Source of the DNA: Nocardioides antri
Lineage (GTDB): Bacteria; Actinomycetota; Actinomycetes; Propionibacteriales; Nocardioidaceae
Assembly: GCF_008373765.1 (NCBI RefSeq)
Contig: NZ_VUJW01000002.1
Location: forward strand, 124,001-188,000
Direction: 5' to 3'
DNA length: 64,000 nucleotides
Below the pieces are notes generated by a model. It was not told the origin of the DNA and made no database searches. It worked only from the letters and a program-made list of their open reading frames with translations. This document shows, piece by piece, positions 41,990-50,434 of the stretch (within the stretch, counting starts at the first letter, position 1; the number at the start of each line of letters is the position of its first letter). The position numbers and the translations under genes are program-made.

Positions 41990-43561
41990 ATGTCTGTCGC
42001 CGACGTGGCCGCCCTCCTGGGATCCGCCGCCGCCGAGGCCGGGGACCGGCTCGCGGTCGTCGAAGCAGGCGGCCGCGGCATGACGTGGGCCGAGCTGGAC
42101 GTCGAGGTGAGCCGGGTCGCGAGCGGACTCGGGGCGGCCGGGTTCGTCGCCGGCCACCGGGTGCTGCTGGCGCTCGGCAACCGGCTCGAGTTCGTCACCA
42201 CCTACCTCGGCGTGCTCCGCGCACAGGCCGTCGCCGTACCCGTCAACCCGGGCTCCACCGGCGACGAGCTCGCCCGGATGCTCGCCGACTCGGGCGCGCG
42301 GCTGGCCGTCTGCGACCCCGACACGGCCGCCGCCGTGCGCGCGGCCGTCGCGGAGGTCAACGAGGGGAGCGAGCGGCCGGTGCGGATCGTCGTCGTCGGC
42401 ACGCAGCCCGAGGCCGACGAGCGGTCGTACGACGACCTCCGCGCCGCGGCGCCGCGGCCGGCGCCGCAGCTGCCCGATCCCGAGAAGCTCGCAGTGCTGC
42501 TCTACACCAGCGGCACGTCCGGCCTCCCGCGGGCGGCGATGCTCACGCACCGCGCCCTCATCGCCAACATCGAGCAGGTGGCCACCGTCGACCCGCCGAT
42601 GATCCACAGCGACGACGTGGTGCTCGGGGTGCTGCCGCTGTTCCACGTCTACGGCCTCAACGCCGTGCTCGGCGGCGTGCTGCGCCACCGCGCGAAGCTG
42701 GTGCTGACCGAGCGGTTCGACCCCGAGGGCACCCTCGACCTGATCGAGGACGAGGCGTGCAGCGTGGTGCCGGTCGCGCCGCCGGTCTTCGCCCACTGGC
42801 GGGGCGTCGACGCGCTCGAGGAGCGGCTCGGGCCGGTCCGGCTGGTGCTGTCCGGGTCGGCGCCGCTGGCCGCCGACGTCATCGACGAGTTCACCGCCCG
42901 CACCGGCATCCCGGTGCACCAGGGCTACGGCCTGACCGAGGCGGCGCCCGTGGTCACCACCACGCTCCGGTCGGAGCGGTTCGAACCTGGATCGGTCGGC
43001 GCTCCCCTCGACGGCATCGAGCTGCGCCTGGTCAACGACGACGGCGTGCCCCTGAGCGGCGCGGACCTCAACGGTCCGGGCGAGATCGTGATCCGCGGCG
43101 ACAACCTGTTCAGCGGCTACTGGCCCGACGGCGCCGACGGGCCCGACAGCGACGGCTGGTGGGCCACCGGCGACGTGGGCGTCCTCGACGACGCGGGCGA
43201 CCTGCACCTGGTCGACCGGGTCAAGGAGCTGATCATCGTCTCGGGCTTCAACGTCTACCCGACCGAGGTCGAGGCGGTGGTCCTCGAGGTCCCCGGCGTG
43301 CGCCAGGCCGCGGTGATCGGCGCGGAGGACGAGCTGACCGGCGAGGCAGTCGTCGCCTACGTCGTACCCACGGAGCCGGAGGCGGACCCCGCCGAGCTGG
43401 CTGCCGCGGTCGCGGCGCACTGCGGCGACCGGCTGGCCCGGTTCAAGCAGCCGACCCGGATCGAGGTCGTCTCCGAGCTCCCGCACACGGTCACCGGCAA
43501 GGTGCAGAAGGGCCGGCTGCGCGGCCGGGAGCGCCGGCGGGCCCTGGGGCTCCTCGAGTGA
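41990..43561 (+). CDS. Long-chain fatty-acid-CoA ligase-like (AMP-binding)
   Basis: A 523-residue ANL-superfamily adenylating enzyme. P-loop LLYTSGTSGLPRAAMLTH, A5-type GYGLTEAAPVV, A7-A8 WWATGDVGVLDDAGDLHLVDRVKELIIVSGFNVYPTEVE and the catalytic Lys in HTVTGKVQKGRLRGR are intact, so it should activate a carboxylate as acyl-AMP/CoA. The chain length preference is unknown. ATG 41990 is supported by TAGGAT 7 nt upstream; the frame is open upstream through the antisense HAD gene. The GTG of the glutaredoxin gene overlaps its stop. Confidence 0.9.
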   Translation: MSVADVAALLGSAAAEAGDRLAVVEAGGRGMTWAELDVEVSRVASGLGAAGFVAGHRVLLALGNRLEFVTTYLGVLRAQAVAVPVNPGSTGDELARMLADSGARLAVCDPDTAAAVRAAVAEVNEGSERPVRIVVVGTQPEADERSYDDLRAAAPRPAPQLPDPEKLAVLLYTSGTSGLPRAAMLTHRALIANIEQVATVDPPMIHSDDVVLGVLPLFHVYGLNAVLGGVLRHRAKLVLTERFDPEGTLDLIEDEACSVVPVAPPVFAHWRGVDALEERLGPVRLVLSGSAPLAADVIDEFTARTGIPVHQGYGLTEAAPVVTTTLRSERFEPGSVGAPLDGIELRLVNDDGVPLSGADLNGPGEIVIRGDNLFSGYWPDGADGPDSDGWWATGDVGVLDDAGDLHLVDRVKELIIVSGFNVYPTEVEAVVLEVPGVRQAAVIGAEDELTGEAVVAYVVPTEPEADPAELAAAVAAHCGDRLARFKQPTRIEVVSELPHTVTGKVQKGRLRGRERRRALGLLE

Positions 43562-43806
43562 CGAGCGGCGAGCCCCGGGTGACGCTCTACTCGCGGCCGG
43601 GCTGCCACCTGTGCGACGACGCACGTGCAGTGATCGAGGCGGTCTGCGCGGAGGTCGGGGAGGAGTACACCGAGATCTCCATCGACGACGACCCGGAGCT
43701 CCAGGCGCGCTTCGCCAACGAGATCCCGGTGACGCTCGTCGACGGCCGGCAGCACGACTTCTGGCGGGTGGATCCGGCGCGCCTGCGGAGGGCCCTCACG
43801 GGCTAG
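43558..43806 (+). CDS. Glutaredoxin-like protein
   Basis: An 82-residue thioredoxin-fold protein with the redox motif CHLC (YSRPGCHLCDDARAVI) and the cis-Pro region EIPVTLVDG. It belongs to the DUF836/glutaredoxin-like family (position of Rv0508, near hemA). The GTG overlaps the ligase stop (GTGA). Partner and electron source are unknown; in an organism expected to use mycothiol it could be mycoredoxin-like, but the motif differs. Confidence 0.83.
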   Translation: MTSGEPRVTLYSRPGCHLCDDARAVIEAVCAEVGEEYTEISIDDDPELQARFANEIPVTLVDGRQHDFWRVDPARLRRALTG

Positions 43807-43820
43807 GGGCCGGCACGTCC

Positions 43821-43826
43821 TAAGGT
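43821..43826 (+). promoter_or_regulatory. -10 box of the Gtr-like cluster
   Basis: TAAGGT lies 7 nt before GTG 43834, predicting a leaderless first gene. Confidence 0.45.
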
Positions 43827-43833
43827 CTGGCAG

Positions 43834-44370
43834 GTGACCGGCAAGACGCGGAGCCTCGGGGCGCTGGCGGGGATCGTGGTGGTTCTCGTGGTGCTGCTGC
43901 TGAGTCACCGGTTCGGACGCGCCGAGCCCACCGCGGACTACCGTCCCAGCCTGCCCGAGGATGCCCTGGCGACCGGTTGCTTCCCGCTGCCGGGCGACGT
44001 CCGGTTCAGGTTCCCCTACCAGGTACGACGTGACGGCGACGTCGAGGTCGACGGCGAGATGCGCCGCCGGCTCCTCGGCCAGTACGACGAGATCGACGAG
44101 GCCGAGGCGCTCGAGGCGATCGTCGCCGACTTCGCCGAGGCCGGGTTCGTCGCCTCGCAGCGCCCCGCGCCGCCGTACGACGCCGTCCTCCGGCCGCCGG
44201 ACGGCAGCCGCGACGAGGTGGTCCGGGTGATGGTCGAGCAGCTGCCCGGGATCGAGGAGGACACCCTGGTCCGCGGCACGTTCGAGCTCGACCTGCCGGT
44301 CGTCGAGGCCCAGAGCGAGGCGGAGGTCTGCAGCGACCCGAGGGTCACCAAGCGCTGGGAGGACTCGTGA
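43834..44370 (+). CDS. Membrane-anchored protein of unknown function
   Basis: A 178-residue protein with a single N-terminal hydrophobic segment (LGALAGIVVVLVVLLLSHRF, about 8-27) and an extracytoplasmic remainder with two Cys (CFPL and EVCSDP). No family recognised. It overlaps the next gene by the GTGA pattern, so it is the first gene of the membrane-glycosylation cluster. It may act outside the cell in the same process. Confidence 0.65.
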   Translation: MTGKTRSLGALAGIVVVLVVLLLSHRFGRAEPTADYRPSLPEDALATGCFPLPGDVRFRFPYQVRRDGDVEVDGEMRRRLLGQYDEIDEAEALEAIVADFAEAGFVASQRPAPPYDAVLRPPDGSRDEVVRVMVEQLPGIEEDTLVRGTFELDLPVVEAQSEAEVCSDPRVTKRWEDS

Positions 44371-45857
44371 GCGGCGTCGTGGCGCGGGTGGCGGCCCGGC
44401 TGCCGCGCCCCGAGGTCCTGCTGCTGTGGCTGCTCGGCGCCCACCTCGTGCTGAAGCTGCTCGTCTACCCGCTCACGATGAACGCGCCGGCCTACAACGA
44501 CGAGCAGCAGTACTACGACAGCGCGCGTGCGCTCTCCAACCTGCTGCGCGACGTCTTCGCGTTCACCGCTCCGGACGGCGCCGAGCTCGAGCGCAACGTC
44601 GTCGCCTCCGGGTGGTTCATGCCCGGCATGGGGATCGTGATGACGCCCCTGTTCGTGGTGTTCCCGGACGCCTCCGACCCGCTGTGCCGCGCCTACCTCG
44701 GCCTCGCCAGCCTGGCGGTCCTGCTGTGGGCGGTGGCGTCGGTCCGCAAGCGGCTGGGCCCGACGTACGCCGCGCTGCTGGTGGTCTTTCCCGGCCTGCT
44801 GCCGAGCTGGGTGCTCATGTCGTTCACGGCGTACGGCGACCCGCTCAGCGGCATCGTCCTGATCGTGCTCGTCGCCCACATCGTCGACATGCTCCGCAAG
44901 CTGCGCGCCGGCCGGTCGCCGGCCTGGACGGAGGCCCTCCAGCTCGGCCTTCTCGCCGTCTTCGTCCTCTACCTGCGCTCGAGCACGTCGATCGTGCTCG
45001 CCGCGCTCGGCTGCGCGACGCTGGTCGCCGCGCTGCTGCTGCTCAAGGGTGCGCAGCGGGTGCGGGCCGTGCTGGCCGCGGGCCTCGCCGGAGTGGTCTT
45101 TCTGCTGCTGCTCGCGCCGTGGTCGATCGTGGCGTCGGCGTCCTTGGACGCCCGCGTCATCACGACCACGACGGTCCCGATCTCGCTCGCCAACACGTTC
45201 GGCGACCGCGAGCAGGTGTGCTTCGGCAAGTGCGATCCCGACAGCTACCTCTGGTTCCGCCCGTTGCGCTACGCCCGCGAGGTCGGCCGTGCCACGGGGG
45301 AGTCCGAGGTCGAGGTCGAGAAACAGATGTCGGACTACGCGCTGCGCGACCTCGAGCGCCGCGACTACGCCCGGCAGGCGTGGTGGAACATCGGCTCCTA
45401 CTTCTTCATCCCCGCCAACTTCGTCCGCTACATCGAGCCGGCGGAGGGGCGGTCGGCCGCCGGCGAGGTCGGCGAGGACGTCGTGTGGTGGTCGACGTAC
45501 CTCCTCTACGTGCCGTTCCTCCTGCTGACGCTGATCTCGATGCTCTTCGTCCAGCTCCGCTCCCTCGAGGCGCAGATCCTCGACACCCTCGCCAAGCTCG
45601 CGCTGCTCGCGCTGTTCGTGCAGCCGTTCGTCCACGTCGCCGGGTCCCGCTACTGGACGACGGCCGGGCCGCTCTTCATGGTGGCTGCCGTCGGCTTCGT
45701 CCGTGAGTCGCACGTACGGCGGAGCCACGACTCCGCGGTGCGCGAGGACCTGCACGGCACCGACGCGCTGCTGAGCCGATGGCTCAAGCCGGTGCAGCTG
45801 GCGCTCTCCGCGCTCTTCGCCGTGGTGCTCGTCGGCCTCGGCCTCATGGCCATCTAG
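44367..45857 (+). CDS. GT-C-like polytopic membrane glycosyltransferase (putative)
   Basis: A 496-residue protein with about eleven hydrophobic segments. The first extracytoplasmic loop contains NAPAYNDEQQYYDSARAL, a DE-type acidic motif expected of GT-C polyprenyl-phosphate-sugar-dependent transferases. A large hydrophilic loop (about residues 265-345) follows the middle helices. Substrate not deducible. Together with the GT2 and GtrA-like genes downstream it resembles a three-part Gtr system: lipid-linked sugar made, flipped, then transferred. Confidence 0.68.
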   Translation: MSGVVARVAARLPRPEVLLLWLLGAHLVLKLLVYPLTMNAPAYNDEQQYYDSARALSNLLRDVFAFTAPDGAELERNVVASGWFMPGMGIVMTPLFVVFPDASDPLCRAYLGLASLAVLLWAVASVRKRLGPTYAALLVVFPGLLPSWVLMSFTAYGDPLSGIVLIVLVAHIVDMLRKLRAGRSPAWTEALQLGLLAVFVLYLRSSTSIVLAALGCATLVAALLLLKGAQRVRAVLAAGLAGVVFLLLLAPWSIVASASLDARVITTTTVPISLANTFGDREQVCFGKCDPDSYLWFRPLRYAREVGRATGESEVEVEKQMSDYALRDLERRDYARQAWWNIGSYFFIPANFVRYIEPAEGRSAAGEVGEDVVWWSTYLLYVPFLLLTLISMLFVQLRSLEAQILDTLAKLALLALFVQPFVHVAGSRYWTTAGPLFMVAAVGFVRESHVRRSHDSAVREDLHGTDALLSRWLKPVQLALSALFAVVLVGLGLMAI

Positions 45858-45860
45858 AGT
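45855..45860 (+). promoter_or_regulatory. -10 box of the DPM-like gene
   Basis: TAGAGT lies 7 nt before ATG 45868, overlapping the end of the previous gene. Confidence 0.45.
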
Positions 45861-45867
45861 TCGCCGC

Positions 45868-46905
45868 ATGGCCGATCCCACCGACCGAGACTCCACCGGG
45901 CGGCGCCGGATCGCCTACGTCCTGCCCGTCTACAACGAGCAGGACAACATCACGGTGTTCCACGGCGCGCTGACCGAGGCGACTGCCGTGCGCAGCGACC
46001 TCGACTACGAGTTCGTCTACGTCAACGACGGCAGCCGGGACGCCTCGCTGGATCGCCTGCTCGAGCTGCGGGCCGCCGACCCCCGGGTGACGGTGCTCGA
46101 CCTGTCCCGCAACTTCGGGCACCAGCTGGCCGTGACCGCAGGTCTCGACCTGGTCGCCGAGGACGGCTCGGCGGACGCGGTCATCGTGATGGACACCGAC
46201 CTCCAGGACCCGCCCGCGGTGAGCGTGCAGATGATCGGCCTGTGGGAGGACGGCGTCGACGTCGTCTACGGTCAGCGCCGCAGCCGCAAGGACACGGTCT
46301 TCAAGCGGAGCACGGCGTACGTCTTCTACTGGGCGCTTGACCGGCTGGCGTCGATCGAGATCCCCCGCAACGTGGGCGACTTCCGGCTCATGGACGCCAA
46401 GGTCGTGGCCGAGGTCGCCCGCTACCGCGAGCACGGGCGCTTCCTGCGGGGCATCGTCGCCGATGTCGGCTTCCGGCAGGAGGCGTTGCTGTTCGACCGC
46501 GACGAGAGGTACGCCGGGGAGACGGGCTACCCGCTGCGGAAGATGCTCAGCTTCGCGGCCAACGGGATCCTCGGGTTCTCCACCGCCCCGCTGCGGATGA
46601 TCAGCCGGCTCGGCATCTTCATCTCGCTGCTGAGCGTGCTGCTCGCGGCGTACGTCCTCTACGTCCGGCTGTTCCAGCCCGACCAGTCCGTGCCCGGCTG
46701 GGCGTTCCTCGGCGTCGGCATGTTCCTGCTCGGCGGCATCCAGCTGATCATGATGGGCGTCATCGGCATGTACCTCGGTCGCGTCTACATCGAGGCCCAG
46801 GACCGCCCGCTCTACTCGCTCGCGCTCGTCGCCCGCGACGGTACGCCGCCCCCGCCGCGCCGCCACCGCGACATGGGGCAGGACGACCCGGGAGTGGTCT
46901 CCTGA
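45868..46905 (+). CDS. Polyprenyl-phosphate glycosyltransferase (GtrB/DPM-like)
   Basis: A 345-residue GT2 enzyme. VLPVYNEQDNI, FVYVNDGSRDASLDRL, the metal motif DTDLQDPP and RNVGDFRLMDAKVV are hallmarks of GtrB/DPM1-like enzymes that charge undecaprenyl or decaprenyl phosphate with a sugar at the inner face. Two C-terminal membrane helices (about 250-275 and 285-310) anchor it. The lipid-linked sugar would be used by the GT-C-like protein after flipping by the GtrA-like protein. The next gene overlaps its stop at CTGA. Confidence 0.87.
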   Translation: MADPTDRDSTGRRRIAYVLPVYNEQDNITVFHGALTEATAVRSDLDYEFVYVNDGSRDASLDRLLELRAADPRVTVLDLSRNFGHQLAVTAGLDLVAEDGSADAVIVMDTDLQDPPAVSVQMIGLWEDGVDVVYGQRRSRKDTVFKRSTAYVFYWALDRLASIEIPRNVGDFRLMDAKVVAEVARYREHGRFLRGIVADVGFRQEALLFDRDERYAGETGYPLRKMLSFAANGILGFSTAPLRMISRLGIFISLLSVLLAAYVLYVRLFQPDQSVPGWAFLGVGMFLLGGIQLIMMGVIGMYLGRVYIEAQDRPLYSLALVARDGTPPPPRRHRDMGQDDPGVVS

Positions 46906-47330
46906 AGAGCCGCATCCCCTGGACGGCGGTGCGGTTCGCCGGGGTCGGCGTCTGCAACACCGCGATCGACTGGGGGCTGTTCCTGCTCCTGCACGGCCAC
47001 CTCGGGATCACGCTGGCCAACTTCGTCTCGGCCAGCGCCGGCATGGCGTTCAGCTTCGTCGTGAACGGGCTCTTCACCTTCCGTGCCGGGCGGCTCACGC
47101 TGCGCCAGGGGCTGCTGTTCGTGGCGACGACCGGCACCGTGATGTGGGTCGCACAGCCGCTGCTCATCCACGGCTGGCTGTGGGTCCTCGAGCACCTGCT
47201 GGACGACGCCGACCTGCGACTCGCCGCCGCCAAGCTGGCTTCGATCGCCTGCAGCCTCGCGCTCAACTTCGCGGCGTACCGCCTCGTTGTGTGGCCGGTC
47301 ACGCGCCAGGCGGAGCCGGCTCCGCGCTGA
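46902..47330 (+). CDS. GtrA-family membrane protein, possible CTG start
   Basis: A 142-residue (from CTG) or 133-residue (from GTG 46929) protein with four membrane helices. RFAGVGVCNTAIDWGLFLLL and VNGLFTFRAG are GtrA signatures. GtrA proteins are thought to move polyprenyl-linked sugars across the membrane. CTG 46902 overlaps the GT2 stop (CTGA), has GGGAG 7 nt upstream and adds KSRIPWTAV before the first helix, a more typical length. GTG 46929 would start almost inside the helix. Its stop lies directly before the Rex operator. Confidence 0.8.
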   Translation: MKSRIPWTAVRFAGVGVCNTAIDWGLFLLLHGHLGITLANFVSASAGMAFSFVVNGLFTFRAGRLTLRQGLLFVATTGTVMWVAQPLLIHGWLWVLEHLLDDADLRLAAAKLASIACSLALNFAAYRLVVWPVTRQAEPAPR

Positions 47331-47360
47331 TTTGTTCTCGCATTCACAAACTCCTAGAGT
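47331..47360 (+). promoter_or_regulatory. Rex operator (ROP) and promoter of rex-hemACD
   Basis: TTTGTTCT-CGCA-TTCACAAA (47331-47350) matches the Rex site TTGTGAA-N4-TTCACAA, with a perfect right half and degraded left half. -35 TTGTTC (47332-47337), 17 nt, -10 TAGAGT (47355-47360): the operator covers the -35. Confidence 0.75.
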
Positions 47361-47403
47361 GAATGCGCTGCGCCCGCGGTGAGTGCAGCTGGAAAGTGGA
47401 GCT

Positions 47404-48102
47404 GTGACCGCACGGACTTCGAGCGAGACGGCCCGGGTCATCCCGGAGGCCACGGTCGCGCGCCTGCCCGTCTACCTCCGGGCGCTGACGGCGCTGGCCG
47501 ATGCCGGCATCCGCACGTGCTCAAGCGAGGACCTCGCCACCGCCGCCGGCGTCAACAGCGCCAAGCTCCGCAAGGACCTGTCCTACCTCGGCAGCTACGG
47601 CACCCGGGGCGTGGGCTACGACGTCGACTACCTGCGCTACCAGATCGCCCGGGAGATCGGCGTGACGCAGGACTGGCCGGTCGTCATCGTCGGCATCGGA
47701 AACCTCGGTCACGCCCTCGCGAGCTACTCCGGCTTCCGCAGCCGTGGCTTCCGCGTCGTGGCGCTGCTCGACGCCGACCCGGAGCGCCACGAGGAGGTCG
47801 TGGCGGGCGTCGCCGTCCGCCCGTTCGACGACCTCGACGCGATCGCCCACGAGCACGCCGTCGCGATCGGCGTCATCGCCACCCCCGCCGCAGCGGCCCA
47901 GGACGTCGCCGACCGGATGGTCGCCGCCGGCATCACCAGCATCCTCAACTTCGCACCGGCGGTGATCTCGGTGCCCGACGGCGTCGACGTCCGGAAGGTC
48001 GATCTCTCGATCGAGCTCCAGATCCTGGCCTACCACGAGCAGCGCAAGGCGCACGAGCACGCGCGCGACGAGGTCGCCGCAGCCATGGGAGGCGAAGCAT
48101 GA
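47404..48102 (+). CDS. rex: Redox-sensing transcriptional repressor Rex
   Basis: A 232-residue NADH/NAD-sensing repressor. The N-terminal winged helix is IPEATVARLPVYLRALTALAD…SAKLRKDLSYLGSYGTRGVGYDV. The C-terminal Rossmann domain is VVIVGIGNLGHALASYSGF. High NADH releases it from operators upstream of respiratory genes; in Streptomyces it represses rex-hemACD, nuo and cyd. The same arrangement is seen here: its own operator upstream and hemA starting in the ATGA overlap. GTG 47404 gives the usual N-terminus; GTG 47383 is an alternative. Confidence 0.94.
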   Translation: MTARTSSETARVIPEATVARLPVYLRALTALADAGIRTCSSEDLATAAGVNSAKLRKDLSYLGSYGTRGVGYDVDYLRYQIAREIGVTQDWPVVIVGIGNLGHALASYSGFRSRGFRVVALLDADPERHEEVVAGVAVRPFDDLDAIAHEHAVAIGVIATPAAAAQDVADRMVAAGITSILNFAPAVISVPDGVDVRKVDLSIELQILAYHEQRKAHEHARDEVAAAMGGEA

Positions 48103-49412
48103 GCGTCCTCGTCGTGGGCATCTCCCACAACTCCGCACCGGTCTCCCTGCTGGAGCGCGTCGCGCTCGACGACGACGGCGTGCAGAAGCTGATGGCGGAC
48201 GCCGCCGCCTGCGAGCACGTCACCGAGGCGACCGTCATCTCCACCTGCAACCGGGTCGAGATCTACACCGAGGTCGAGCGCTTCCACGGCAGCGTCGAGT
48301 CGCTCTCCAAGCTCCTCGTCGAGCGCGCCGGTGAGACCACCGAGGCGATGCTGCCGCACCTCTACGTGCACTACGACGACGGCGCGATCTCCCACCTGTT
48401 CCAGGTGGCTGCGGGCCTCGACTCGATGGCGGTCGGTGAGGGCCAGATCCTCGGCCAGACCCGCGAGGCGCTGCGCCGCGGCCAGGAGCTCGGCACCGTC
48501 GGGCCCGCCCTCAACACGCTCTTCCAGCAGGCCCTCCGGGTCGGCAAGCGCACCCGCGCCGAGACGGCCATCGACCAGGTGGCACCGACGCTGGTCACCG
48601 CCGCGATCGACCAGATCGACGGGTCCGACGACGCCGTGCGCGGCAAGGACGTTGTGGTCCTGGGCGCCGGCGCGATGGCCGGGCTCGCGACCGCGACCGT
48701 CGCCCGGATGGGCGCGCGCCGGGTCGCCGTCGTCAACCGGTCCATGGAGCGGGCCAAGCGGCTCGCCGCGCTCTACGACGCGCACCCCGTCCCCATCTCC
48801 CAGCTGGCCGCCGAGCTCACCGGCGCCGACGTGCTGATCACCTGCACCGGCTCCGCCGCGACCCTCGTCGGTCGCGACGTGCTCGCCGCGGCCCGCGCCG
48901 ACGTCGCCGACCGGCCGCTGGCGATCATCGACCTCGCGCTGCCCCACGACGTCGACCCGGCCGCCGCCGAGCTGCCCGGCGTGACGCTGATCGGTCTCGC
49001 CCAGCTCGCGGAGGCCCTCCACGACGGCACCAGCAGCGTCGAGGTCCTCGAGGTCCGCCGCATCCTCGGCGAGGAGGTCACCGCCTTCCTCGCCGCCCGC
49101 CGCCAGGCCAGCGTCACCCCCACCGTGGTCGCGCTCCGCTCGATGGCGACGTCGGTCGTCGACGCCGAGATGACCCGCCTCGAGAGCCGCCTGCCCGACC
49201 TCGACGACCACGTCCGCGACGAGATCCGGCACGCCGTGCGCCGGGTCGCCGACAAGCTGCTCCACGAGCCGACGGTGCGGGTCAAGGAGCTCGCCAACGA
49301 GGACGGCGCCGTCTCCTACGCCGCGGCCCTCGCCGAGCTGTTCGCGCTCGACCCCGAGGCCGTCGACGCCGTGACCCGGCCGATGGGCGTCCCCGAGGAG
49401 GGAGCCCCGTGA
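48099..49412 (+). CDS. hemA: Glutamyl-tRNA reductase
   Basis: A 437-residue enzyme reducing glutamyl-tRNA to glutamate-1-semialdehyde, the committed C5 step of tetrapyrrole synthesis. [14 protein letters not shown] and the catalytic Cys in [16 protein letters not shown] are near the N-terminus. [18 protein letters not shown] and the NADPH domain [20 protein letters not shown] follow, then a C-terminal dimerisation helix. The ATG overlaps rex (ATGA) and the end overlaps hemC (GTGA), so redox control by Rex extends to haem synthesis. Confidence 0.96.
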   Translation: MSVLVVGISHNSAPVSLLERVALDDDGVQKLMADAAACEHVTEATVISTCNRVEIYTEVERFHGSVESLSKLLVERAGETTEAMLPHLYVHYDDGAISHLFQVAAGLDSMAVGEGQILGQTREALRRGQELGTVGPALNTLFQQALRVGKRTRAETAIDQVAPTLVTAAIDQIDGSDDAVRGKDVVVLGAGAMAGLATATVARMGARRVAVVNRSMERAKRLAALYDAHPVPISQLAAELTGADVLITCTGSAATLVGRDVLAAARADVADRPLAIIDLALPHDVDPAAAELPGVTLIGLAQLAEALHDGTSSVEVLEVRRILGEEVTAFLAARRQASVTPTVVALRSMATSVVDAEMTRLESRLPDLDDHVRDEIRHAVRRVADKLLHEPTVRVKELANEDGAVSYAAALAELFALDPEAVDAVTRPMGVPEEGAP

Positions 49413-50434
49413 CCGGATCGACAGTGACGGGACCGGCCTTGACGGGGCGCCGCACCCTCCGCGTCGGCACCCGCCGCAGCCTCCTCGCCACCACCCAGGC
49501 CGAGCACGTCGCCGCCCTGGTGCGCGACCGGCTCGGCGTCGACACCGAGCTGGTGGAGATCACCACCGACGGCGACCGCAGCCAGGCCGCCGGCACACCG
49601 CTGCGCGGCAGCTCGACCGGCGTGTTCGTCGGCGCGCTGCGCGACGCCCTGCTGACCGGCGAGGTGGACCTCGCGGTGCACTCGCTCAAGGACCTCCCGA
49701 CCTACCCCGAGGCCGGCATCGCGCTGGCCGCCGTACCCGAGCGCGAGGACCCCCGAGACGTCGTCGTCGCCCGCGACGGGCTCACCCTCGGCGAGCTGCC
49801 GGCCGGCAGCAAGGTCGGCACCGGGTCGCCCCGGCGAGCCGCCCAGCTGCACGCCCTCGGCCTCGGTTTGGAGGTCGTGGCCATCCGTGGCAACGTCGAC
49901 ACCCGGATCGGCAAGGTGCGGGCAGGAGAGTGTGACGCGGTGGTGCTGGCGCGAGCGGGCCTGGCGCGGATCGGGCGGCTGGACGAGGCGAGCGAGGTGC
50001 TCGACCCCCTCCAGATGCTGCCCGCCCCCGGGCAGGGTGCGCTGGCGGTCGAGTGCCGCGCCGACGACCCGCTCGTCGACCTCCTCGCCGCGCTCGACGA
50101 CCCCGCGACCCACGCTGCCGTGCTCGCCGAGCGCACGACGCTCGCCACGCTCGAGGGCGGCTGCTCCGCCCCGATCGGCGCCCTCGCCGAGGTCGCCGAG
50201 GGAGAGGACGGTCCCGAGCTGTGGCTCCGGGCTGTCGTGCTCTCGGAGGACGGCACGCTCGCCGTGCGCCGCTCCGCCTCCGCACCCCTGACCGACCCCT
50301 CCGCTGCCGCCCACCTGGGGGCGCAGCTGGCGCAAGAGCTGCTCGACGAGGGTGCCGGGCAGCTCGACTCCGCTCCCGAACCCTCCAACATCACCGAACC
50401 CGCCGCAGGATCGACAGAGGTGCACAACGCATGA
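49409..50434 (+). CDS. hemC: Hydroxymethylbilane synthase
   Basis: A 341-residue porphobilinogen deaminase. [42 protein letters not shown] and the dipyrromethane-cofactor Cys in [11 protein letters not shown] are present. It makes the linear tetrapyrrole from four porphobilinogen units. The GTG overlaps the hemA stop. The hemD ATG overlaps its stop (ATGA). Confidence 0.96.
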   Translation: MTGSTVTGPALTGRRTLRVGTRRSLLATTQAEHVAALVRDRLGVDTELVEITTDGDRSQAAGTPLRGSSTGVFVGALRDALLTGEVDLAVHSLKDLPTYPEAGIALAAVPEREDPRDVVVARDGLTLGELPAGSKVGTGSPRRAAQLHALGLGLEVVAIRGNVDTRIGKVRAGECDAVVLARAGLARIGRLDEASEVLDPLQMLPAPGQGALAVECRADDPLVDLLAALDDPATHAAVLAERTTLATLEGGCSAPIGALAEVAEGEDGPELWLRAVVLSEDGTLAVRRSASAPLTDPSAAAHLGAQLAQELLDEGAGQLDSAPEPSNITEPAAGSTEVHNA

